64,000 bases of DNA from Planococcus sp. MB-3u-03. GTDB lineage: Bacteria > Bacillota > Bacilli > Bacillales_A > Planococcaceae. The stretch spans positions 2,771,501 to 2,835,500 of the forward strand of contig NZ_CP025135.1 in NCBI RefSeq assembly GCF_002833405.1, read 5' to 3'. Made by a program: the position numbers and the translations under genes. Below the pieces are notes generated by a model. That model was not told the DNA's origin. It did no database searches and saw only the letters and a program-made list of their open reading frames with translations. Shown here piece by piece: positions 16,611 to 24,797 of the stretch; the stretch's first letter is position 1; every line of letters starts with the position of its first letter.

Positions 16611-17933
16611 CTACATTGAATTCGGCAGCCATGTGGCGAGGCCCGGGAATGCGATCATCAATCCTGTCACGACCACCATCGCTACCAAAGCAAAGACCGT
16701 CGTCAAGCGGAAAATCGAACCTGAACTGATGCCGCTGACACCGGCGACCGCATAGACGCTTAGCCCGACCGGCGGTGTAATCAAACCAATGGTACAAATG
16801 ACTGCCACAAATACCCCAAACCATAAGATATCGACTTGCAATTCGACAATGATCGGCAGGAGCACAGGAATCGACATCAAAATGACCGCTGCCCCTTCGA
16901 TGAACATGAACATGATGAACAACACGATGGAAATGGCGATCAATACGAGCGCCGGCGTATCCATGATCGGTTCAATCCATTCAATCAATCGCCTTGGCAG
17001 TAAGGACAAGGAAACAAAGCGCCCGAAGATTTGCGCGCCGATCATGATGATCATGACCATCCCTGTCAGCTTCACTGTTTCAATTAAAGAGGTTTTAAAG
17101 AACGCGAAATTGACTTTGCCCAATAAAAATGCCGCAATCAAACCGACAAACGCCCCGACAGCACCCGCTTCGGTCGGCGTAAAGACGCCTGAATAAATGC
17201 CCCCGAAAATGATGAACACGATCGCCACGGCAATAACGCTCGCGATGATCAGGCGAAGAACCGGTACTTTTTCTTCCGTCGCTGTCTCCTCGATCACTTC
17301 TTCCTGTGCTGACTGCTGTTTTTTCTTGCCCAACTGGAAATAGACGAGCATGACAGCGATAAACACCAACATCGTTAAAATCCCTGGAATGAATGCGCCG
17401 ACGAATAAACTTCCGACCGGCGTTTCGGTCGCGACCCCGTAAAGGATCAAGATGATGCTCGGCGGGATGATCCCTGAAAGCGACCCGCCTGAAGCAGCGA
17501 CTGCCCCAGCGAGCGGTGCGCTATAGCCGTGCTTGCGGAGTTCCGGAATGGCGACTTGGCCAAGCGATGCGGAAGTGGCTGTCCCAGATCCCGAAACCGC
17601 ACCCAATAATCCACCGATAATCAAAGTCAGCACGCCGAGCAAACTATTCTTTCCTTTCGATACTTTACGAACCATATAAAAGATGTCCTGGACGAGCCCC
17701 GATTGCAGGATGAATTGTGCCATCAACACAAACAACGGAATCGTCGTCAAGGTATAACTGGCCACGCGGTTGAACGGTTCGTTGCCGAGAAGACCCGGCA
17801 GAATGCCGAACCCTTCCAAAAGAATCAGCCCGATGATGCCGCTCGCCAACAAAACGGAGTGGATATACAACCCCGCCAGCAGCAAAACGATCATCATGGC
17901 CAAAATGATTCCAATAACCAGTAAATTGTCCAT
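16611..17933 (-). CDS. dctM: TRAP transporter large permease (DctM)
   Basis: 440-residue transport subunit with about 12 membrane segments. Family sequences include PLFVLMAQFILQSGLV, GAVSGSGTATSASLGQVAIPEL and PPSIILILYGVATE in the first half, and FTPTEAGAVGAFVGL and LITPPVGLSVYAVAGVSG in the second, reflecting the two-fold repeat. Import would be driven by an ion gradient. A hairpin with a T-run between dctP and this gene probably lowers its transcription relative to the binding protein. Carboxylate substrate is inferred from the surrounding acyl-CoA genes. Confidence 0.93.
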   Translation of the reverse strand: MDNLLVIGIILAMMIVLLLAGLYIHSVLLASGIIGLILLEGFGILPGLLGNEPFNRVASYTLTTIPLFVLMAQFILQSGLVQDIFYMVRKVSKGKNSLLGVLTLIIGGLLGAVSGSGTATSASLGQVAIPELRKHGYSAPLAGAVAASGGSLSGIIPPSIILILYGVATETPVGSLFVGAFIPGILTMLVFIAVMLVYFQLGKKKQQSAQEEVIEETATEEKVPVLRLIIASVIAVAIVFIIFGGIYSGVFTPTEAGAVGAFVGLIAAFLLGKVNFAFFKTSLIETVKLTGMVMIIMIGAQIFGRFVSLSLLPRRLIEWIEPIMDTPALVLIAISIVLFIMFMFIEGAAVILMSIPVLLPIIVELQVDILWFGVFVAVICTIGLITPPVGLSVYAVAGVSGISSGSIFRLTTVFALVAMVVVTGLMIAFPGLATWLPNSM

Positions 17934-17959
17934 TCTCTGGCCTCCTTGCCTCCATTATG

Positions 17960-18000
17960 GAAAAAGAGGATACGCGACACCTCAATGCGCTATCCTCTTC
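17960..18000 (-). terminator. Intercistronic terminator-like hairpin between dctP and dctM
   Basis: On the minus strand, AAGAGGATAGCGC and GCGTATCCTCTT arms (one mismatch) enclose ATTGAGGTGTC and are followed by TTTCC. As it lies between two genes of one transporter it is likely a partial attenuator or an RNA-stabilising hairpin, raising DctP over DctM/Q. Confidence 0.7.
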
Positions 18001-18008
18001 TTGCTTGC

Positions 18009-19121
18009 TTATTCCAAATTCATGACCGCTTCCGGCACTTCTCCGCCTTCTTCAATCAAGAGATCTCTCCACATTTTGACCACTTCATTACCCGGCAACC
18101 CATTATCTTCCAGGAGTTGTGCGTAATCTGTCCAGGTGTCTTCAATCCCTGTATTGAAGTGATCCTGCACTTCCTGGTCCAATTCACTGAATTCGACGAA
18201 CTTGCCGCCGTTTTCTTCATTTTCCGGGATAATCGCTTCAGCGCGGTCCATCCATTCCTGGGCACCGGCTTCGAAAATATCTTCATTGGCTTGAGTCATC
18301 GCTTCCTGGACATTCTCTGGAAGTTCATCCCATTTGCTTTGGCTCATGCCGATAAATGCATTGAAATGTCCGAAGTTGATGCCTGTGACTGTATAGCGGA
18401 ACAGATCCTGGAAGCCGTATCCGGTCCAGTCGGCGATGCTGTAGAATGCGCCTTCAAACGTGCCGCGGCTGAGGGCATCGTAGATTTCGACAGCTGGCAT
18501 GGTCACGCTATTGATGCCGGTTTTCGCGGCATACATTTCATGGATGCGGGAAGGCGTGCGAAGGGAAGTTCCCTCGACATCGCTGACCGAATTGAATTCA
18601 TGCCCTGTCGTGGAAATGGAATATTCCTGTGTCGTCGATACTGGGAATACTTTAAAATCACCGAATTGCATCTCCGTATAAGTTTGCCCATCCGCCAGTT
18701 CTTCTTCACTTTCCAGAAGCTTTTTCCAGGCGTTTGAAGCGATCATGGTATCGGAATGGTTAAGTGGCAGCATCGTCACTTCAGCCATCGGGAATTGGTC
18801 CGGCTGATAGATCGGCAACACCAAAGCGACATCAACCGTTCCACTTTGAAGGGCGTCGCCTTCATCCGGAACCGAAACCAATTCACCGCCTGTGAAGGTT
18901 TCAAATTGCACTTGGCCATCCGTCAATTCCTCGACCCGCTCCATCCAGGGAACCATCGAAGCTTCCCACCAGGCATGCTGCGCGCTTAATCCTGTGGCTG
19001 CGCGAAGTGTAATCGTTTCCCCTTCCGAACCGCCGCCCTCAGAATCTCCACCGCCGCATCCTGCAAGTAGAAGAGTCATTGCTGCACCTGCTGCTAAAAA
19101 ACGAGAACCGTGTTTTTTCAT
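18009..19121 (-). CDS. dctP: TRAP transporter substrate-binding lipoprotein (DctP family)
   Basis: 370-residue solute-binding protein. The N-terminus is a lipoprotein signal (MKKHGSRFLAAG..., lipobox LLAG-Cys22) followed by a Gly/Glu-rich linker. The mature part has the DctP-family segments FPMAEVTMLPL and EFNSVSDVEGTSLRTPS (the latter near the carboxylate-binding arginine), and AFIGMSQSKWDELP. The open frame reaches 19160, but the ATG at 19121 has GGAGG eight bases upstream and begins the signal peptide. A perfect cre site lies 44 bases upstream. Confidence 0.92.
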   Translation of the reverse strand: MKKHGSRFLAAGAAMTLLLAGCGGGDSEGGGSEGETITLRAATGLSAQHAWWEASMVPWMERVEELTDGQVQFETFTGGELVSVPDEGDALQSGTVDVALVLPIYQPDQFPMAEVTMLPLNHSDTMIASNAWKKLLESEEELADGQTYTEMQFGDFKVFPVSTTQEYSISTTGHEFNSVSDVEGTSLRTPSRIHEMYAAKTGINSVTMPAVEIYDALSRGTFEGAFYSIADWTGYGFQDLFRYTVTGINFGHFNAFIGMSQSKWDELPENVQEAMTQANEDIFEAGAQEWMDRAEAIIPENEENGGKFVEFSELDQEVQDHFNTGIEDTWTDYAQLLEDNGLPGNEVVKMWRDLLIEEGGEVPEAVMNLE

Positions 19122-19164
19122 AGAAAATACCTCCATCCGGTTTTTGTGCCGTGGCCGCATCTAA

Positions 19165-19178
19165 TGGTAACGCTTACA
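19165..19178 (-). promoter_or_regulatory. cre site (CcpA) upstream of the TRAP transporter genes
   Basis: The minus-strand sequence TGTAAGCGTTACCA matches the catabolite-responsive-element consensus TGWAARCGYTWNCW at every position. It lies between the hydratase stop and dctP, which suggests glucose repression of the transporter or of the downstream half of the run. Confidence 0.8.
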
Positions 19179-19955
19179 TTATTTCCCTTGAAATTCAGGT
19201 TTGCGTTTCTCAAAGAAAGCAGCGACGCCTTCTTTATGGTCTTCAGTCTGGAGAAGCAGCGTCTGGATGAGATTTTCTTGCATGAATGCCGCTTCCTGCG
19301 GCAATTCATCCAAATGGTTGACCAAGTATTTGACGTATTTATTGCTGACGGCTGGCCCTGCTGCGAGAAATTCAGCAAATTCCACAGCGGCTTGGCCGAC
19401 ATCCCCGCTCGATATACGATTGATCAAACCGTGATGTTGCGCTTCTTGTGCGCTGATCACTTTTGCGGAAGCGATCCATTCCTTCGCGAGCGGTGGGCTG
19501 ATTCGTTTGCGGAGCGCTTTAATGAGCCCGAGGTCGGGAATGAGGCCGATATTCGAGAAGCTCAAAGCGAACTTTGCGTCTTCGTCTGCCACGATGAAAT
19601 CCGCGGCGAGCGCCAAGCTGAAACCTGCTCCTGCGGCATAGCCGTGAACCGCAGCGATAATAGGTTTATCGCTGTCCATCAAAGCTTTCGATAAACTGGA
19701 GACAAAATCGATCCATTCAGCAACTTCGTGCGCGCTGCCCAATGACTTCATCGAGGCAATGTCGCCCCCTGCAGAAAATGCTTTTCCTTCCCCTGACAGG
19801 ACAATGGCATTGACAGCCGGATTCCTTTCCAATTGCTTGAGCGCTGCGAGCATTTCTGCGACCATTTCCCGCGATAAGGCGTTGAGTTTATCCGGCCGGT
19901 TCATATGGAGCCTTGCGATGGATCCGTTCACTTCAGTTTGGACAAGATTTCCCAT
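19179..19955 (-). CDS. Enoyl-CoA hydratase/isomerase family protein
   Basis: 258-residue crotonase. It has IARLHMNRPDKLNALS, the first oxyanion segment GEGKAFSAGGDIASM (about 55-69), and VHGYAAGAGFSLALAADF (about 103-120), with SFSNIGLIPDLGL after it. At the position of the second catalytic glutamate of hydratases the sequence reads NIGLIPD, an aspartate-containing variant more often seen in isomerase or PaaG/PaaF-like members, so hydration is not certain. It lies 14 bases downstream of the MDR gene. Confidence 0.85.
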   Translation of the reverse strand: MGNLVQTEVNGSIARLHMNRPDKLNALSREMVAEMLAALKQLERNPAVNAIVLSGEGKAFSAGGDIASMKSLGSAHEVAEWIDFVSSLSKALMDSDKPIIAAVHGYAAGAGFSLALAADFIVADEDAKFALSFSNIGLIPDLGLIKALRKRISPPLAKEWIASAKVISAQEAQHHGLINRISSGDVGQAAVEFAEFLAAGPAVSNKYVKYLVNHLDELPQEAAFMQENLIQTLLLQTEDHKEGVAAFFEKRKPEFQGK

Positions 19956-19968
19956 AGGCTTTCCCCCT

Positions 19969-20955
19969 TTATGGCGTAACCACTAATTTCCCGTATGTTT
20001 TTCGGCTGCCGAGCTGATCGAGTGCGTCGATGACTTCATCGAATGCGAATTCTTTATAGATGAGCGGCTTGATGGCTCCTTCTTTATACAACGCCATCAA
20101 CTCGTGATGGGCTTTCATCACTTGGTCCGGCATCAAATTGCGGAACAAGCCGAAATGCACGCCGACAATCGAATAATTTTTGATCAAGGCATGGTTGGTC
20201 GGTGCATCGGCGATTCGCCCTCCGGCAAAACCGATGACCAGGATACGCCCTTCAAAGGCGATGCATTTTCTTGAACGATCGAAGGTATCACCGCCGACAG
20301 GATCGAAAATAACATCTGCCCCTTTGCCGCCGGTCGCTTCTTTCACTTTCGGGACGAAATCCTCTTCGCGGTAATTGATGACGATATCCGCTCCAAGTTC
20401 TTTGCATACCGCAAGCTTATCCGCACTTCCGGCAGTCGCGATGACAGTCGCGCCTGCTGCTTTGCCGAGCTGAACCGCGGCCGAGCCGACACCGCCTGAT
20501 GCGGCATGGACCAGCAATACTTCGCCTTTTTTCAAATGGCCTGAGCGATGCAAGGCAAAATAGGCTGTTTGGTACGTAATGAATAGCGCTGCCGCTTCTG
20601 CATAGGAAAGTTCATCCGGAATTGGGAAGATCCCTTCTTGTTTGACGACTGCCCATTCGGCGAGGCCGCCGCTTGGCAGCATCGGCGTCGCGAGAACACG
20701 TTGGCCGATTTCGCCCTGTGTGCCTTCACCGAGCGCTTCGATCGTTCCGGCAATCTCCGCCCCCGGCGTAAAAGGAAGCTCTGGACGTTCCTGATATTTC
20801 CCTTGGCATTGCAGAATATCAAAGAAATTCAGCGCTGCCGCTTCCACTTTGATGAGCGCTTCACCCGCTCCTGGGCTTGGCTTCGGCAATTCTGCAACGG
20901 CTAAAGCCTGTTCCGGGTCGCCGAGCTCTGTCACTTGCCACGCTTTCACTGTCAT
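19969..20955 (-). CDS. NADPH:quinone oxidoreductase-family protein
   Basis: 328-residue medium-chain dehydrogenase/reductase, zinc-independent branch. Visible: LPFTPGAEIAGTIEALGEG in the GroES-like half, and the nucleotide-binding AASGGVGSAAVQLGKAAG (about 147-164). The frame opens at 21000; the ATG at 20955 begins the usual MTVKAWQVTELG. A GGGAG lies very close to it, so translation may depend on coupling to the dehydrogenase gene just upstream. Probable enoyl or quinone reductase with unknown substrate. Confidence 0.82.
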   Translation of the reverse strand: MTVKAWQVTELGDPEQALAVAELPKPSPGAGEALIKVEAAALNFFDILQCQGKYQERPELPFTPGAEIAGTIEALGEGTQGEIGQRVLATPMLPSGGLAEWAVVKQEGIFPIPDELSYAEAAALFITYQTAYFALHRSGHLKKGEVLLVHAASGGVGSAAVQLGKAAGATVIATAGSADKLAVCKELGADIVINYREEDFVPKVKEATGGKGADVIFDPVGGDTFDRSRKCIAFEGRILVIGFAGGRIADAPTNHALIKNYSIVGVHFGLFRNLMPDQVMKAHHELMALYKEGAIKPLIYKEFAFDEVIDALDQLGSRKTYGKLVVTP

Positions 20956-20983
20956 CACTCCCATCCGTTTTGTTTGCAAACTG

Positions 20984-22210
20984 TTATTGCCGTGCTTCAT
21001 TCGCTTTCAATTGCTCACGCAGTTCAAGGCGCCCAACATCGCGCAAGTGGACTTGATCCGGCCCATCGACAAGACGCAGCGTGCGTGCGTTTGCGTAATG
21101 TTCTGCGAGCGGGAAATCTTCTGTCAGCCCGGCTCCGCCGAATACTTGCATCGCCCGGTCGATGACATTGATCGACACGCGCGGGGCGGAGATTTTAATC
21201 ATGGCGATTTCTTTGCGTGCGGCTTTCGCACCGTGCTCATCGATCTTGTGCGCGGCGTTCAAGGTCAAAAGCCGTGCCTGTTCGATTTCGATGCGGCTTT
21301 CGGCGATGATTTCCTTGATGACGTCTTTTTCTGCCAATGTCGAACCGAAGGCGACGCGGCTTTCCGCCCGTCTGCACAATAATTCAAGTGCACGTTCGGC
21401 AGCGCCGATTGCACGCATGCAGTGATGGATGCGTCCTGGCCCGAGGCGGCCTTGTGCGATCTCGAATCCTCGTCCTTCGCCAAGCAGCATATTGCTCGCC
21501 GGGACGCGGACATTTTCGTAATGCACTTCTGCATGCCCTTGCGGCGCATCATCATAGCCGAACACGGTAAGCGGGCGGACAATCTTGACGCCTGGCGTAT
21601 CAAATGGCACAAGGATCATCGACTGCTGCTTGTGCTTTTCAGCATCCGGGTCGGTTTTTCCCATGACGATCGCAATGCTGCAGCGCGGGTCCATGGCACC
21701 TGTCGTCCACCACTTCTTAGCGTTGATGACATATTCATCGCCGTCGCGGACGATGCTGCTTTGGATATTGGTGGCGTCGGATGAAGCGACATCCGGCTCT
21801 GTCATGGAGAAGCACGAGCGGATTTCGCCGTTCAATAAGGGTTCTAGCCATTGCTTTTTCTGCTCATCCGTTCCATATTTCACGAATACCTCCATATTGC
21901 CTGTATCCGGCGCGTTGCAGTTGAAGATTTCCGGGGCGATGAGTGAACGCCCCATAATTTCACATAAATGGGAATACTCATAATTTGATAATCCTGCCCC
22001 GTATTCCGGATGGTCGAGGAAGAGGTTCCATAAACCTTGCGCTTTCGCTTTTTGCTTCAGCTCTTCGATGATCGGCGGAATAGTCCAGCGGTCGCTTGCA
22101 GTTTCCTTGTATTCTTTTACTGTCTGTTCAGCCGGATAGACATAGTCATCCATGAATTTCAGTAGTTCCTGGCGTAATTGTTCCGCTTTTGGCGATAATT
22201 CCTTAAGCAT
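20984..22210 (-). CDS. ACAD10/11-type acyl-CoA dehydrogenase
   Basis: 408-residue FAD enzyme. Its sequence is strikingly like the dehydrogenase domain of eukaryotic ACAD11 as I remember it: [68 protein letters not shown] and LADGPD-like VDGPDQVHL. In that family the ACAD domain acts on phosphorylated 4-hydroxyacyl-CoA made by a fused APH kinase, yielding 2-enoyl-CoA. Here the kinase is the separate gene at 11941. It overlaps the CoA ligase by eight bases. Ordinary dehydrogenation of acyl-CoA is the alternative. Confidence 0.9.
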   Translation of the reverse strand: MLKELSPKAEQLRQELLKFMDDYVYPAEQTVKEYKETASDRWTIPPIIEELKQKAKAQGLWNLFLDHPEYGAGLSNYEYSHLCEIMGRSLIAPEIFNCNAPDTGNMEVFVKYGTDEQKKQWLEPLLNGEIRSCFSMTEPDVASSDATNIQSSIVRDGDEYVINAKKWWTTGAMDPRCSIAIVMGKTDPDAEKHKQQSMILVPFDTPGVKIVRPLTVFGYDDAPQGHAEVHYENVRVPASNMLLGEGRGFEIAQGRLGPGRIHHCMRAIGAAERALELLCRRAESRVAFGSTLAEKDVIKEIIAESRIEIEQARLLTLNAAHKIDEHGAKAARKEIAMIKISAPRVSINVIDRAMQVFGGAGLTEDFPLAEHYANARTLRLVDGPDQVHLRDVGRLELREQLKANEARQ

Positions 22211-23792
22211 TTGATCGGCCCCCTGTTTCTTTTAATGTGTTTTTCAATATCTTTCCTGACGCATTGCGCGGCAGGCTTTCCAAAAGAACAAACTGTTCCG
22301 GCACCTTGAATTTTGCGAGCGTCTTTCTGCAATGCGCCTGCAATTCCGTGAAATCTTCGGAATCGAGTTTCGGCCCGACGACAAACGCTTTCACTTTCTC
22401 GCCGAACACCGGGTCCGGTTCTCCGATGACAGCTGCTTCGACGACATCCGGATGGCTCTTCAGCGCATCCTCCACTTCGATGGAGAAAATCTTCTCGCCG
22501 CCGCGGTTGATCATGTCTTTTTTGCGGTCACGGATATAGACATAGCCGTCATTATCCATAATGCCAAGGTCGCCTGAATGCCAGTAGCCGTCGGTGAAGC
22601 TCGACTGGTTGGCGGCCGGGTTGTCCCAGTATTCCTTGATGATCATCGGCCCTTTGATATACAATTCGCCGGATTCCCCGTTCGCCACGGTGCGTCCTTC
22701 CGGGTCGACGATTTTGATGTCTGCGACTTCGACCGGCAAGCCGACCGACGTCACTTTCGACTCGGGATAACTCACCGGCATCAAAGTAGCGGGAGATGTT
22801 GTTTCCGTCGCCCCATATGCATTGTGAAGCTGTGCATTCGGGAACGCTTTTTTCAACATTTGGAAGGTCTGTTGGTAGATCGGGGAACCGCCGAACGCCA
22901 CTTTCTTCACAAAGTTGAACGAATGCTGCTGGAATTCTTCGCTCGTCGACATCATGATGAAAATGGTCGGCACATTGAATAGGAAATTGATTTCGTGTTT
23001 CAAGATCAGCTCGATATAGCTTTCATTTTGATAGCGCCTCATGCTGTAGACCGTACCCCCGACATAAAACATATGGAGCAGCTGTCCGACCAGCCCTGTC
23101 ACATGGAACATCGGGACAGCGACCAGCGTTTTCATCGAATCGTCGGTCTCAAAGCGGCGTTTGTAATTCATCACGCTGTGCACCGCATTGATATGTGCCA
23201 GCACCGCGCCTTTAGGCCGGCCGGTCGTCCCCGACGTATAGAGGATGAATGCGCCGTCCTCTTCGCCGACGTCCACCTGTTTAAATGCAGCCGACTCATC
23301 CAGCAATTGGCCGTAGGAATTCTCGCCTCCGATGATAAAGAGTTCGGGGTGTTCAGCATCCTGCAGCCCGCTGTTTACAGTGGCTTCTTTCACTTTCTCC
23401 GCATATTCCGCTTCTACAATCAAGAGCTTCGGCTTGGAATGCCCGATAATGTATTGCAGCTCTTCGACTTGCAGTTTGACATTGATCGGTACCATGATCG
23501 CCCCGGCCTTGGCACAAGCGAAGACGACGACTGGAAACTCAGCGCAGTTTCCGACCACCGCACCCACCCGGTCACCCACTTGAATGCCGCGCTGCTGAAG
23601 GTTGGCGGCAAGCGTGGTCGATTGCCCGTCAAGCTCCCTGTAGCTTAAAGTCTGTTGTTCCGTGACGACTGCTGGTTTTTCTGCGTAGCGTGCCACAGTA
23701 TCTGCAAGCAACTGGCCGATTGTCGAAGGGCGCTGTGCAAACACCTTCACTTCGGCCCGCCCAAAAAGTTCCATCGTTTCAATAGCTGCCAA
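22203..23792 (-). CDS. Acyl-CoA synthetase (AMP-forming, FadD-like)
   Basis: 529-residue adenylate-forming ligase that activates a carboxylic acid to its CoA thioester. Seen: P-loop [17 protein letters not shown] (about 181-197), [12 protein letters not shown], the ATP-binding [11 protein letters not shown] (about 398-408), and the C-terminal lysine region [13 protein letters not shown]. It is the first gene of the long catabolic run, transcribed from the promoter at 23886-23914. Chain length preference cannot be judged. The overlap with the ACAD11-like gene shows coupled translation. Confidence 0.93.
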   Translation of the reverse strand: MAAIETMELFGRAEVKVFAQRPSTIGQLLADTVARYAEKPAVVTEQQTLSYRELDGQSTTLAANLQQRGIQVGDRVGAVVGNCAEFPVVVFACAKAGAIMVPINVKLQVEELQYIIGHSKPKLLIVEAEYAEKVKEATVNSGLQDAEHPELFIIGGENSYGQLLDESAAFKQVDVGEEDGAFILYTSGTTGRPKGAVLAHINAVHSVMNYKRRFETDDSMKTLVAVPMFHVTGLVGQLLHMFYVGGTVYSMRRYQNESYIELILKHEINFLFNVPTIFIMMSTSEEFQQHSFNFVKKVAFGGSPIYQQTFQMLKKAFPNAQLHNAYGATETTSPATLMPVSYPESKVTSVGLPVEVADIKIVDPEGRTVANGESGELYIKGPMIIKEYWDNPAANQSSFTDGYWHSGDLGIMDNDGYVYIRDRKKDMINRGGEKIFSIEVEDALKSHPDVVEAAVIGEPDPVFGEKVKAFVVGPKLDSEDFTELQAHCRKTLAKFKVPEQFVLLESLPRNASGKILKNTLKETGGRSNA

Positions 23793-23816
23793 ACGAAAGC
23801 CTCCTTTTAAAGAAAA

Positions 23817-23830
23817 TGTAAACCCTTACA
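23817..23830. promoter_or_regulatory. cre-like palindrome upstream of the CoA ligase
   Basis: TGTAAACCCTTACA (minus strand TGTAAGGGTTTACA) differs from the cre consensus in the central CG only. It is near-palindromic and lies 25 bases from the ligase start, matching the placing of the site at 7683-7696. Confidence 0.45.
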
Positions 23831-23864
23831 TCTTGTCTGAAAAAAATAAACTTTCCGGTCATTT

Positions 23865-23900
23865 ATTAAACGTTGATTCAAAAAAAGTATACGTTTTAAT
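23865..23900. promoter_or_regulatory. Inverted repeat over the promoter of the acyl-CoA run
   Basis: ATTAAACGT (23865-23873) and ACGTTTTAAT (23891-23900) form an imperfect inverted repeat with a 17-base gap, overlapping the -10 box of the promoter. It is a candidate operator for the TetR regulator encoded at 15429; this link is inference. Confidence 0.4.
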
Positions 23901-23914
23901 ATTTTGAATTACAA
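23886..23914 (-). promoter_or_regulatory. SigA-type promoter of the acyl-CoA run
   Basis: Minus strand: -35 TTGTAA (23909-23914), 17-base spacer, -10 TATACT (23886-23891), about 95 bases before the CoA ligase start. Confidence 0.7.
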
Positions 23915-23957
23915 GTTAATTTTTAAATTATTTTAAATATTCTTTTTATTAATTATC

Positions 23958-23992
23958 GCAAAAAAACTTCTGCCCATTGTTGGACAGAAGTT
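23958..23992 (-). terminator. Terminator after yebC
   Basis: Minus strand: CTTCTGTCC and GGGCAGAAG arms around AACAAT, followed by seven T. It lies 20 bases past the yebC stop. Confidence 0.85.
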
Positions 23993-24011
23993 GACTGGTT
24001 TATGGAATTTT

Positions 24012-24722
24012 TTATACCAAGTCGACGTTGTGATAGACCTGCTGGACGTCTTCGAGGTCTTCGATGGCATCGACCATCTTTTCGAATTGCGCCTGGTCTT
24101 CTTCTGACAGCGGCAATTCATTCTGCGGAAGCATCGTCAATTCAGCGACCGTGAAGTCGGTGACGCCGTCCGCTTTGAACGCTTCTTGCACCAAGTGGAA
24201 TTGATCCGGTTCTGCATAGACGATGACGGTGCCTTCTTCTTCGAGGATGTCGCGCACGTCAATATCTGCTTCCATCAATAGCTCCAGCGCTTCGTCGGCC
24301 GACTTGCCTTCTACGCCGATAACCGCCGTATGGTCGAACATATAGGCTACCGATCCGCTGACGCCCATATTGCCGCCGTTTTGCCGAATGCTGCGCGCAC
24401 GTCGGAAGCGGTGCGGTTGACGTTGTTGGTCAAGGTATCGACAATGACCATCGAGCCGTTCGGTCCGAATCCTTCGTAACGCAGCTCGTCGTAGTTCTCT
24501 TCCGATCCGCCTTTGCTTTTCGACAGCGCGATCGATGATGGCTCTTGGCACGTTATAGGTTTTGGCACGCCCAGCACGACTTTCAATGCCTGATTCGATT
24601 CCGGATCCGGCTCGCCTTGCTTGGCGGCTACATATATTTCACGGCCGAATTTTGCATAGATTCGGCTTGTGTTGGCATCTTTGGAAGCTTTTCTCTTTAA
24701 TATTATTCCATTTGCGTCCCAT
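24012..24722 (-). CDS. yebC: YebC/PmpR-family protein, frame broken by about six single-base losses
   Basis: Conserved cytosolic protein of the YebC family, linked to transcription regulation or translation of proline-rich stretches. As read, the sequence changes frame repeatedly: near the start (coding AAAAG where AAAAAGG is expected), at CTGGGCGTGCC, at AAGCAAAGGCGG (two losses) and at GGCAAAACGGCG. Reading across them gives the family landmarks [41 protein letters not shown] and GSVAYMFDH. Restoring six bases gives 238 residues, the normal YebC length. ATG at 24722 follows AAGGA. A sequencing artefact is far more likely than a pseudogene. Confidence 0.82.
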
Positions 24723-24797
24723 TGTTATTCCTTCTTTCTCAAATTTCTTACGATGAAGAACATCATTTCATTCTATTATAATACAATACCTTCCGCT

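Noticed and set aside
21162..23648. Plus-strand frames of 130-220 codons opposite the acyl-CoA genes
   Set aside because: All are antisense shadows of the dehydrogenase and ligase genes with Arg/His-rich compositions and no start signals.
24012..24722. yebC as a true pseudogene
   Set aside because: Only single-base losses are found, while every amino acid motif between them is conserved.
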